NCBI GenBank assembly: GCA_046481785.1
Contig: JAWOJF010000170.1
Span: 1 to 53,143 of the forward strand
DNA: 53,143 nt
Origin: JAWOJF01 sp046481785
GTDB taxonomy: Bacteria; Bacteroidota; Ignavibacteria; Ignavibacteriales; Ignavibacteriaceae
Direction of reading: 5' to 3'
Both the position numbers and the translations under genes were made by a program. The notes beneath the pieces were generated by a model. It did no database searches and was not told the DNA's origin. It saw only the letters and a program-made list of their open reading frames with translations. Shown here piece after piece: positions 28,075 to 36,699 of the stretch (its first letter is position 1; the number at the start of each line of letters is the position of its first letter).

Positions 28075-30315
28075 TTACTCTACAGTAATTTCATCAATAA
28101 ATAACCATGCTTTATCGCCCGCACCCTGATGCCATTCAGGGCAAACTTTTATATTGTTTGCTTTAATGTTTATAAACCTGGCTTTTGTATTAACAGGGTT
28201 AAAATTAAATGAATGAATAAAAGCACCCTTGTCTTTTTCATCAGTATCATTTTTAACTTCCGTCAGCTTCTGGAAATTCTTTCCGTCTTCCGATACAAAA
28301 TACTCAACTGATTTTGGAAGGAATATCCATGCCCCTGTATTGCTTAAAAAACGCGCGGAAATTTTGTCTATCTTTTTAGTATTCTCCAGATCAATAACAA
28401 CTTCAATATCAACTCCATTATAACCCTGCCACTTGCCATCATCAAAATAAATGCTCCCATTTACTCCATCAACAAGAGTATAAGTTCCCCGGGCAGGATA
28501 CTTCTTATCATAAGCTGATTTTAATTCAATTCGGTATTTTGCTTTATTGAAGTATGCCTTTACCGGGAGGCTCTTCTGTCCATTATCTGCAACGGCAACT
28601 GCCGTTACTGTTGCTGTTTCAGTCAGCAATACCCTGCCTGTAAATTCTTTTGAATTTTTATCTGGTATGCTTCCATCAGTAGTATAATATACTTTAGTGT
28701 TTTTAAGATCGCTTGACAAATTAAAATAAATGCTGTCTTCAAACGAGCCGCCATATTTATCAAACTCAACTTTCGGCGGAGCAATATATAAACCGAAGGA
28801 AGAAAGAGTTGGCTTTGTACGGCATTCATCAATTACAATTTTTATTTTGTTTGCAGTAATAACGGGAAATCTTAAAAGTCTCTTATAACCTATAGTAGTT
28901 CCTTCGGTAAAACGGCTCCAATTATTTCCGTCCCACCACTCTATGTGAAATTTTTCAATTCTCTGTCCGGCTAAGATATTTTCCTGCAGCATAATACGGT
29001 TAAATGTAACATCATTTTTTAATTGAATTTCTATTGAGGCAGAACTTATACCTTCTTCAGTTGTCCAGTATGTTTCAGTATCATTATCAAGAATAAGTGA
29101 TGCTTTATGTTCTTTACTTTCGTTTGAGGCAGCCGCAATAGCATCTGTACTTAAATTAGTTTTAAATGTTTCATCAAGTATATACCGCATACCCTGCAGA
29201 CTTTCAATATCATGCTCCGAAATCAGACCACGTTTATCAGGCGGTACATTTAAAAGCAGCAGGCTGTTCAATCCAACAGAATTATAGTAGATATCAACAA
29301 GTTTATAAGGTGATTTAACCATTGCATCATCCTTAGGATGATAAAACCATCCCGGACGGATAGAAACATCAACTTCTGAAGGGTACCATACTAAAGCTGA
29401 GGCATTTAGAACTTTTTCACGGCTTCCCAAATCTTCATCCATTAAATCACGGGGGATAAAGCCACCATCTAAAGCTTGCTGCTGCGAGTTAGCCGCAATT
29501 TCATCCTGATCCATACTTGCAGCAGGTAAAACGCTCCATTCAGTTTGTCTTCCGTAACCTGATTCAGTTCCAACCCACCGGACATCCGGTCCCGATATAG
29601 CAATTACTGCATTAGGCTGTAGTCTTCTAATTACCTCGTAATAAGATTGCCAGTTATAAATCTGCCGTTTCCCATTAGGACCCTCACCATTTGCCCCATC
29701 AAACCACACTTCGGCAATTTCACCATAGTTTGTTAAAAGTTCTGTCAGTTGATTTCTGAACAACTCATTATACTCAGGTGTTCCATAACTTTTCTCATTC
29801 ATATCCCATGGTGATAAATAAATACCAAACTTTAATCCTGCCTCACGGCATGCTTCTGAAAGATCGCGAACAATATCTCCTTTACCGTCCTGGAAAGGAG
29901 TGTTGGAAATATTAAGATCTTTATACCTGGTAGGCCACAGACAAAAACCATCATGATGTTTTGCCGTTAGAATTACCATCTTCATTCCGGCATCTTTAAA
30001 AACTTTTACCCACTGCTTAACATCAATATCTTTAGGATTAAAATTTGATATATCTATATCTTTTTTTCCCCATTCAACCTCATCAAAAGTATTTATGCCG
30101 AAATGTACGAATGCAGTGAGTTCAAGCTTCTGCCATTCGTACTGTCTGCTTGATGGAGTTACATTGGCAGCTTTAGTAATAATTTGCTCCGGTGTATCAT
30201 CCGGATTTATTAATATATAGTTGGATGAATTCTGGGAAAAGGCAAAGGTATTTATTAAGAAGATAAAAAATAATAAAAGGAATGGGTGAAATTTTAAATT
30301 AAACATCTTAATCAC
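28075..30315 (-). CDS. secreted GH29 alpha-L-fucosidase, multimodular
   Basis: GH29 enzymes hydrolyse alpha-fucosides with retention. A signal peptide (FLLLFFIFLINTFAFSQ) precedes the catalytic barrel (about 40-385), with FVHFGINTF, LTAKHHDGFCLWPT, FGIYLSPWD and EVWFDGANGEG, whose D206 is the expected nucleophile. Next come a discoidin-type (F5/8 C) domain (about 390-515), a chitobiase-C-terminal-like beta domain (about 520-595, VYYTTDGSIPD) and the C-terminal module also found on three neighbouring enzymes (about 600-746, ending CPEWHQGAGDKAWLFIDEI). It is the last gene of the GH20-GH163-GH29-GH29 operon, seven bases after the other GH29. Natural targets could be core or antennary fucose on glycoproteins. 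Confidence 0.93.
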   Translation of the reverse strand: MIKMFNLKFHPFLLLFFIFLINTFAFSQNSSNYILINPDDTPEQIITKAANVTPSSRQYEWQKLELTAFVHFGINTFDEVEWGKKDIDISNFNPKDIDVKQWVKVFKDAGMKMVILTAKHHDGFCLWPTRYKDLNISNTPFQDGKGDIVRDLSEACREAGLKFGIYLSPWDMNEKSYGTPEYNELFRNQLTELLTNYGEIAEVWFDGANGEGPNGKRQIYNWQSYYEVIRRLQPNAVIAISGPDVRWVGTESGYGRQTEWSVLPAASMDQDEIAANSQQQALDGGFIPRDLMDEDLGSREKVLNASALVWYPSEVDVSIRPGWFYHPKDDAMVKSPYKLVDIYYNSVGLNSLLLLNVPPDKRGLISEHDIESLQGMRYILDETFKTNLSTDAIAAASNESKEHKASLILDNDTETYWTTEEGISSASIEIQLKNDVTFNRIMLQENILAGQRIEKFHIEWWDGNNWSRFTEGTTIGYKRLLRFPVITANKIKIVIDECRTKPTLSSFGLYIAPPKVEFDKYGGSFEDSIYFNLSSDLKNTKVYYTTDGSIPDKNSKEFTGRVLLTETATVTAVAVADNGQKSLPVKAYFNKAKYRIELKSAYDKKYPARGTYTLVDGVNGSIYFDDGKWQGYNGVDIEVVIDLENTKKIDKISARFLSNTGAWIFLPKSVEYFVSEDGKNFQKLTEVKNDTDEKDKGAFIHSFNFNPVNTKARFINIKANNIKVCPEWHQGAGDKAWLFIDEITVE

Positions 30316-30321
30316 CAGAGA

Positions 30322-31755
30322 TTATTTTCCGTTAGAAATCTTTAATGTCCATGCATGTTTACACGGGGGATTTTTTATGATTGAATCTGCTATTTCTATA
30401 GTACAGCCGTGCCCGGTATTATGCCAGGCTAATTTAACATCAGCTCCAAGCAATTCAATACTTGAATTAACCGGCGGTGAATAGTTCTTTAATTCAATTT
30501 TTCCCGGTAATGAATTTGTTTTTTCATCGGCAAGATAGACAGCGTAAGTAGTTCCATCTTCCAATTGGGTAAAACAAACATTTCCTTCTTTATACGGTTC
30601 AACAGGATGAGTTTTATAAATAGCTTCGCTGTTTACTTTCATCCAGCCGCCTATTTCTTTAAGACGGTTATAAGCTTCTTCTTCATAGTCTCCCTCAGCA
30701 TCAGGAGCCACATTAAGTAAAAAGTTACCCCCCTTAGCAACAATATCAACAAGCAGATGAATTAATTTTCCTGCAGACTTATATTCAAGTCCCGGTTCAT
30801 AGGACCAGCTTGGTGTTATGGGCATACATGTTTCCCATGGATAGGGAAGGGTTTTATCAGGTACCTGGTTTTCCGGAGTAAGATAATTTTGGCAGGGCCC
30901 CGGAACTGCCCTGTCAACAACAATTAATCCCGGCTGTTTAATGCGTGAGTTTTTTGCAATCAACGGCATGTTAATATCCTGGTTTTGTATACGGCAAATA
31001 TTAGGAAAGGCTTTTCTCTCCTCTTTAATATCCGTATCAGAATAATAACGCACCCAGCAGCCGTCAAACCACAGGATATCAATCTGTCCATAATCAGTCA
31101 TCAGCTCATCAATCTGGTTATGTGTGAAACTGACAAATTTTTGCCATCTATCCGGATATTTTTTAATATTATAATTAGCATTGCGGTCAGGGGTAGCAAA
31201 TCGCTGCCACCAGAAATAATCGGAATGCCAGTCAGGCTTGGAAAAATATGTTCCTGTCATAAATCCTTTTTTTCTGAATGCGTCAAAAATTTCTTTTGTA
31301 ATATTGGCTTTAGGATTGGTATGAAAAGGACATTCTTTATCGGTTATTTTGTAATCGGTATACTTTGAATCATACATGCAGAAGCCATCATGATGTTTGG
31401 TTGTAAATATTACATACTTCATTCCAGCTTCTTCTGCAGCATCAGCCCATTTTTCCGGATTAAACTTAACCGGATTAAATGTTTTTTTAAGCCCCTCATA
31501 TTGTTTTTTGTACTCTGTATAATCCTCAATTTTTCTTTTGCACCAATCCTCATCTTCAGAACAGAGAGACCATGATTCTACAATTCCCCATTGACTGGAA
31601 GGTGCCCAGTGCATTAGCAAACCGAATTTTAATCCCTGCCATTGTTCAAGTTTATCTAAAACAAGAGGATCAGTTTCCGGGTGGTATTCCTTCAGCACCC
31701 TTTCAATTTCAACGGCTCCTGCATGCAAAGATTCTTTTTCTTTAATCTCACTCAT
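30322..31755 (-). CDS. GH29 alpha-L-fucosidase without signal peptide
   Basis: This is a single-domain GH29 enzyme of about 477 residues. Landmarks are KFGLLMHWAPSSQWG, FTTKHHDGFCMYDS, TGTYFSKPDW and DILWFDGCWVRYY, with D231 as the expected nucleophile, plus VDIVAKGGNFLLNVAPDAEG. No signal peptide or anchor is seen, unlike the GH29 downstream, so it probably works in the cytoplasm on imported fucosylated fragments, unless it is exported by another route. I take the ATG at 31755; an in-frame TTG at 31767 would add four residues. It lies 18 bases after the GH163 gene and six before the second GH29, inside the four-gene operon. Confidence 0.92.
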   Translation of the reverse strand: MSEIKEKESLHAGAVEIERVLKEYHPETDPLVLDKLEQWQGLKFGLLMHWAPSSQWGIVESWSLCSEDEDWCKRKIEDYTEYKKQYEGLKKTFNPVKFNPEKWADAAEEAGMKYVIFTTKHHDGFCMYDSKYTDYKITDKECPFHTNPKANITKEIFDAFRKKGFMTGTYFSKPDWHSDYFWWQRFATPDRNANYNIKKYPDRWQKFVSFTHNQIDELMTDYGQIDILWFDGCWVRYYSDTDIKEERKAFPNICRIQNQDINMPLIAKNSRIKQPGLIVVDRAVPGPCQNYLTPENQVPDKTLPYPWETCMPITPSWSYEPGLEYKSAGKLIHLLVDIVAKGGNFLLNVAPDAEGDYEEEAYNRLKEIGGWMKVNSEAIYKTHPVEPYKEGNVCFTQLEDGTTYAVYLADEKTNSLPGKIELKNYSPPVNSSIELLGADVKLAWHNTGHGCTIEIADSIIKNPPCKHAWTLKISNGK

Positions 31756-31773
31756 TTTAAATACCAATTTTAA

Positions 31774-34020
31774 TTATTCAACAACAATCTCATCAGTAAA
31801 AATCCATGCCTCTAAAGGATAACCCGGATGCCAGCGGGGGCAGGTTTTTATACTTTTAGCTTTTACTTTTATATAACGTGTTTTTATCGGATCAAATTCT
31901 GCAGCAAATGTATGAATAAAAGCACCGTCTTTATTTAAAGGATGAGGATTTTTTATAACCGAAATATTCTTAAAATTATTTCCATCATCAGAAATACTGA
32001 TTTCAACCTGCTCCGGTAAAAATATCCAGGAAAATATAATCTGAAGAAAATCTGCGCTTACTTTTTTAATTTCAGTTGTCTGTTGAAGATCAATCACAGC
32101 TTCCATATCCTCCCCCTCAAAACCCTGCCAGTTAAAATGATGGTCTTCATCTCCGCGGTAGCCGTCAGTAAGAGTACTAAATCCATTTGCAGGGTATTTG
32201 GGGGAAGGATTTATAATATACTTTACAGGTTTGAATAGTGCAGCCGGATTTTTCATGGTTTTGGAAAGCATAGTTTTATATCTGGCTCCGTATGTATCGG
32301 CATCAAGTTGTTTTTCATGAATATAAACTGTACCGATTTTACTGCAGGTAGATAAAAAATCTTCCAGCAAAGAAGTAATAAAAGGGTTAGATTTATAATT
32401 CCCTTCATTATCCTTTGCCACCGTGCCGTTTTCGCCTAAACCGATTACTTTTGCCTGTTCAAGCATAGCATATTTTAAAGGAAGACGTGCTTCTTTAACA
32501 CGCTGAAGGTAATCAGGGTTATCATTAACTAAATTTTCAGCTTTATCAAAAATTATTGAGTATTTTTTAAGTAATTCCGGGGAAAGGTAATCTTTCATTG
32601 ATGCAATGGGATTATCATAAATCCATAACTTAGCACCCGAGGTTATTAACGCATCTGTCATCAGACCAATATATTCCTTTATGAATGTTCCGGCTTCTCC
32701 GTAATATCCGGAAAGAAAATCATTCATTACGGAATCAACATTTATATCAGGATTCCAAAGCAGCTTTGCAATAATATAAGTTCTCAGCTCACCGAACTCG
32801 GACCCCGCCCGTTCGCCGGCACCCTGCTGGAACATCATTTTTGCATCATACTTTCTGAACAGTTTAATATTAGGCTGAAGAACATGAAAATTAGGAAACG
32901 GGCTTACCAGGTTTGTAAACTGAACTACATAATCCCATATAAAAAGATTGTCCGTAAGCTGTGACCATTCCATTAGATCACGTGTAAATGAATCTGCAGA
33001 AGTATCTGCTTCAAGAGGTTCTGTTCTGTAGCATTCAATACTGCATAACATAATATTTACATTTTTTTCAGGTATTATGTTTTTAGGAGCTTTACGTGAA
33101 TACTGATAGGCCAGCGTAGAAATAATTTTGTCGGGAAATTCTGCTGCAACCCTGTTTATAAAATGTATTAATGAACCTGATGCTGAACCTGCTTCATTAT
33201 CCAATTTACTGCATCCGGGGCATTGACAGTTTGAATAGTTATCGTTCTGAGAAACCGACCATATCCCGGCTTCGGGGTTTTCTTTCATCCTATTCTTTAG
33301 TTCTTTAACTACAATATTAAACACATCGGGATTTGTTAAACACGGCTGTTCCGGCACGCGTAAGCTGTCTCTTAAGGCATAATATTCCGGATGATCTTTA
33401 AAATATATGTTATGCGGAAGGAGACTTTCAAAAGTGTGGACAAACATTCCCCATGTTTCCCAATCATAAGAGTCAGCTAATTTGTGCCACCTGCTGTATT
33501 CATCAAAAGTGGTTTCATAATAGCTTATTGACCTGAAACTAAAAACAGGATTTTCAGTTATATTTAATTCAGGCAGTGTAATAGAATTTTGTTTCGGGAT
33601 AATTTTAACTTTATGCGAATACATTCTGCAGTTCAGAAATTTTTCTAAAAATGTATATACTGCATTTAATGTCCCCTTCCTGCCGCCCCCTGCAAAATAA
33701 ATTTTATTTCTATCTGATTTTATAATAAATCCATCTTCATCTTTTATTGAAGATATATCTAATGATTCAGAATGTTTATTTTTACCTATTACAATCTCTT
33801 CATTTGAAAGGGGAGCGGAATCACTATTAATTTGAAGCTGAACACCCGATACCTCTTTTAAATAGTACTGCAGCTCTTTAGCTGCAAGTGAATCCCAATG
33901 CGAAGCATCAGCGGAAAGTATAATTTTATAGTTACTCTTATTTTCAGTAACTAAATTAATTGACTGAGCATTTGATGCTGAATAAAAGAAAAGAAATATT
34001 AGCGCTGGTAAGAATTTCAT
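31774..34020 (-). CDS. secreted DUF4838/GH163 protein, candidate endo-beta-N-acetylglucosaminidase
   Basis: A signal peptide (FLPALIFLFFYSASNAQ) is followed by an N-terminal alpha-glucuronidase-N-like/GH20b-like domain (about 20-145), a DUF4838 catalytic barrel (about 160-480) and the shared C-terminal module (about 600-748, TCPRWHPGYPLEAWIFTDEI). The DUF4838 signature WSVSQNDNYSNCQCPGC is present. DUF4838 was assigned to GH163, whose characterised Bacteroides member cleaves the chitobiose core of complex N-glycans. AAAGGAC gives a good ribosome site. It follows GH20 by 12 bases. Activity on N-glycans is inferred from the family and from the surrounding GH20, GH92, GH125 and GH130 genes; DUF4838 proteins are diverse, so other specificities remain possible. 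Confidence 0.82.
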   Translation of the reverse strand: MKFLPALIFLFFYSASNAQSINLVTENKSNYKIILSADASHWDSLAAKELQYYLKEVSGVQLQINSDSAPLSNEEIVIGKNKHSESLDISSIKDEDGFIIKSDRNKIYFAGGGRKGTLNAVYTFLEKFLNCRMYSHKVKIIPKQNSITLPELNITENPVFSFRSISYYETTFDEYSRWHKLADSYDWETWGMFVHTFESLLPHNIYFKDHPEYYALRDSLRVPEQPCLTNPDVFNIVVKELKNRMKENPEAGIWSVSQNDNYSNCQCPGCSKLDNEAGSASGSLIHFINRVAAEFPDKIISTLAYQYSRKAPKNIIPEKNVNIMLCSIECYRTEPLEADTSADSFTRDLMEWSQLTDNLFIWDYVVQFTNLVSPFPNFHVLQPNIKLFRKYDAKMMFQQGAGERAGSEFGELRTYIIAKLLWNPDINVDSVMNDFLSGYYGEAGTFIKEYIGLMTDALITSGAKLWIYDNPIASMKDYLSPELLKKYSIIFDKAENLVNDNPDYLQRVKEARLPLKYAMLEQAKVIGLGENGTVAKDNEGNYKSNPFITSLLEDFLSTCSKIGTVYIHEKQLDADTYGARYKTMLSKTMKNPAALFKPVKYIINPSPKYPANGFSTLTDGYRGDEDHHFNWQGFEGEDMEAVIDLQQTTEIKKVSADFLQIIFSWIFLPEQVEISISDDGNNFKNISVIKNPHPLNKDGAFIHTFAAEFDPIKTRYIKVKAKSIKTCPRWHPGYPLEAWIFTDEIVVE

Positions 34021-34032
34021 AATTCTGTCCTT

Positions 34033-36273
34033 TCATTCCACAACTATTTCATCAATAAACATCCATGCCTTATTGCCGGCACCAGGGTGCCAGTCGGGTA
34101 TTGTTTTAATATTCTCCGCCTTTATCTTTATATACCTTGCCTTCAGGCTGCTAAACTCAGCAGGGAAATCCTTTAAAACTATTTCGGAATTCTTCTGAGG
34201 CACATCATTTATTATAGTCTTCGCATCATTAAAATTCGTATTGTCATTCGATACAGTAACTTCTACCTTGTTCGGAAGAAATATCCACGAATTTGAAGTT
34301 AAAATAAACCGTGGAATAACCTTTGAAATTTCTTTTTCTTCTCCCAGGTCGATGATACATTCAAAATCATCTCCGAGGTATCCCTGCCACGAGCCGTCCC
34401 TGAAATTATCTGTCCCTCTTACACCATCTATTAAAGCATTTGGTCCGCTTGCGCGGTACCGTTCATCGTAAGGATGTACTATACTAATGTTTGTACCTAC
34501 CGCTTTATGGAAGTCAAAAGATATGGCGGATTTCTTACCTATAAAATGGTTGTTCCTGAATGCAGCTATTCTCAATGTAACTGATTTATTAACTCTTATC
34601 GGCTCAGTATATAAAAGTGATCCTGATCCGGGATCACTTCCGTCATTTGTGTAACGTATGTCCAACCCTTCCTGTCCCCTAACCATACTTATTATAAATT
34701 CATTTTTTGTTTCATCATAACTTGTTACCGGCGTAAATACCTTTGATTCGCGGCCATATTGTATACCAAGAGCAGTAAGATCTTCATAATTGTTTTGAAC
34801 CCGCGTATAAAATTCATCATAATTTTTATCAGGATTGCTCCAGAAAACTTCAGTTAAAGCAAGGATGCGCGGGAAAAGTTTACTGTCAACAGTTTCCTGG
34901 GGTGCCTGTTCAGTCCATAAATTAGCTTCGCTGCCTAATACATATTTTTTTTGTTCTTCAGTTAGTTCATCCGGTATGGGATTAAATGAGTAGGCAATTC
35001 TTAAATCAAGGTCATCGGGGTCACTATTTAAATATGTGTGTGAAGCAGGTGAACAGATAGTATAATGCCCGAGTTTAGCGGCTTCTATTGCGCCGTTAAA
35101 ATCCTGCCAGGATTGTACAACAGCACCCGGAGCCAGCCCTCCTTCCAGTATCTCATCCCAGCCAATTATTTTTTTCCCTTTTGAATTAAGGTATTCTGAA
35201 ATACGGGTTATAAAATAACTCTGCAGCTCATGTTCATCTTTTAGCCCTTCTGATTTTATCCTTGCCTGGCACCTGGGACATTCCTTCCATCGGTCTTTAG
35301 GAGCTTCATCACCCCCTATATGTATATACTCACCGGGGAAGAGGGAAATAACTTCATCAAGAATATTCTGCAAAAAATAAAATGTTGAGTCTCTTCCTGC
35401 GCAATAAATATCCTTCATTACCCCCCACATATTTGTAACTTCAAAAGGCCCGCCGGTACAGGAATTTTCAGGATAGGATGCCAGAGAAGCAAGGGAGTGT
35501 CCCGGCATTTCTATTTCAGGAACAACTGTAATAAACCTGCTTTGTGCATAAGCAACAATTTCTTTTATATCCTCCTGCGAATAATATCCGCCATAAATAG
35601 AGCCGTCAGCTTCTTTTCGCCATGCGCCAACTTCAGTTAATTTTGGATATTTTTTAATTTCAATACGCCAACCCTGGTCTTCAGTAATATGCCAGTGAAG
35701 AATATTAAACTTATAGTAGGCAAGAATATCTATATACCTTTTTATAAAATCCTTTGTCATAAAATGCCTGCAGCAGTCAAGGTTTAAACCGCGCCATAAG
35801 AAAACCGGTTTATCTGAAATATTGCAGGCCGGTATTGCGGTCTCAGTATTGCTCTTTGATGTTTTGGCTGAAGCGGGTATAAGCTGAAAAAGAGTCTGTA
35901 TTCCTCTGAACAATCCTTCTTCACCGGAGCTTTTAATTTCAATTTTATCTTCCGTAACAGAAAGGGAATAGGCTTCTTTATTTGAGGGGAGGAAAGAAGG
36001 TTCCAGCAGGAAGTGTATTTTTCCTTCTGAATTATCTGGAGAGCTTTCGGATAATTCTATTCCGGTATAATTCTTAAGCTGTTCAGCAAAATATTCTGTT
36101 AGTTTAGCTGATTTGGAAACAATGCTAGATTTACCGGAGAGAATGAAATGGCCCTGTGTCCATTCAACCTTTTCAGGCAGCGGAATAAGTGAAACATGGT
36201 TCTGACTGTTAGTATTCTGAGCTTTAACTGTAAGCATAATCAGGCATAATAAAATTGATAAAAAAATTTTCAT
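34033..36273 (-). CDS. secreted GH20 beta-N-acetylhexosaminidase, multimodular
   Basis: GH20 enzymes remove terminal beta-GlcNAc or GalNAc by substrate-assisted catalysis. After a signal peptide (MKIFLSILLCLIMLTVKAQ) come a GH20b domain (about 25-150), the catalytic barrel (about 155-510) with FLWRGLNLDCCRHF, HWHITEDQGWR and HIGGDEAPKDRW (catalytic pair D322-E323), a chitobiase-C-terminal-like beta domain (about 525-600, IRYTNDGSDPG) and the C-terminal module shared with three neighbours (about 605-746, IPDWHPGAGNKAWMFIDEI). AAGG lies eight bases before the ATG. It is the first gene of the minus-strand operon and faces the symporter gene across a 426-base regulatory region. Confidence 0.95.
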   Translation of the reverse strand: MKIFLSILLCLIMLTVKAQNTNSQNHVSLIPLPEKVEWTQGHFILSGKSSIVSKSAKLTEYFAEQLKNYTGIELSESSPDNSEGKIHFLLEPSFLPSNKEAYSLSVTEDKIEIKSSGEEGLFRGIQTLFQLIPASAKTSKSNTETAIPACNISDKPVFLWRGLNLDCCRHFMTKDFIKRYIDILAYYKFNILHWHITEDQGWRIEIKKYPKLTEVGAWRKEADGSIYGGYYSQEDIKEIVAYAQSRFITVVPEIEMPGHSLASLASYPENSCTGGPFEVTNMWGVMKDIYCAGRDSTFYFLQNILDEVISLFPGEYIHIGGDEAPKDRWKECPRCQARIKSEGLKDEHELQSYFITRISEYLNSKGKKIIGWDEILEGGLAPGAVVQSWQDFNGAIEAAKLGHYTICSPASHTYLNSDPDDLDLRIAYSFNPIPDELTEEQKKYVLGSEANLWTEQAPQETVDSKLFPRILALTEVFWSNPDKNYDEFYTRVQNNYEDLTALGIQYGRESKVFTPVTSYDETKNEFIISMVRGQEGLDIRYTNDGSDPGSGSLLYTEPIRVNKSVTLRIAAFRNNHFIGKKSAISFDFHKAVGTNISIVHPYDERYRASGPNALIDGVRGTDNFRDGSWQGYLGDDFECIIDLGEEKEISKVIPRFILTSNSWIFLPNKVEVTVSNDNTNFNDAKTIINDVPQKNSEIVLKDFPAEFSSLKARYIKIKAENIKTIPDWHPGAGNKAWMFIDEIVVE

Positions 36274-36699
36274 ATAGAAGCCTTTTTTCTTTTATCTGCA
36301 TTGTTAATTTTATTTAATTACTTATTTTTTAGCAAGCCTGGATATAAAAAAAATTGATAGCTTATACAGCTATACTTAATTCCTTTTGAGAAATACCCCA
36401 TTTAAGATCATTGATAATTTTTTAATAAAATAATCTTAATAAGATTATAATCAAAATAACGGTTATCAGGGAAAAACAAAACTTATTTTTTAAAAATTAC
36501 TTGCTATTTTTAGTTTCAGGGCGTATGTTTATTTTTATAAAATAAATACACGGATTTATTTATAGATGATAACCCGCAAAAAACCTTGCCGTATTAGAAT
36601 TAATTACCCAATAGAAAGGTTTTTTGCACCGCTTTTATATAGACAATTAGAAATCTGTTATCAAAACACCATCCTGTCATTTAACCCAAAAGATTCCAT
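36274..36699. other. 426-base divergent regulatory region between GH20 operon and symporter operon
   Basis: No coding frame or RNA gene is seen. It must hold the promoters of the minus-strand GH20-GH163-GH29-GH29 operon and of the plus-strand symporter-hydrolase-GH92-ROK genes. Its clearest structure is the 19-base palindrome at 36430-36448, a candidate operator for joint control. No confident -33/-7 or -35/-10 pair stands out. Confidence 0.6.
36430..36448. promoter_or_regulatory. 19-base perfect palindrome, candidate operator
   Basis: ATAATCTTA-A-TAAGATTAT is a nine-base perfect inverted repeat with one central base, about midway between the divergent start codons of GH20 and the symporter. 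Its AT-rich, odd-length form would suit a ROK repressor such as the one encoded at 44270, but binding is only inferred. Confidence 0.45.
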
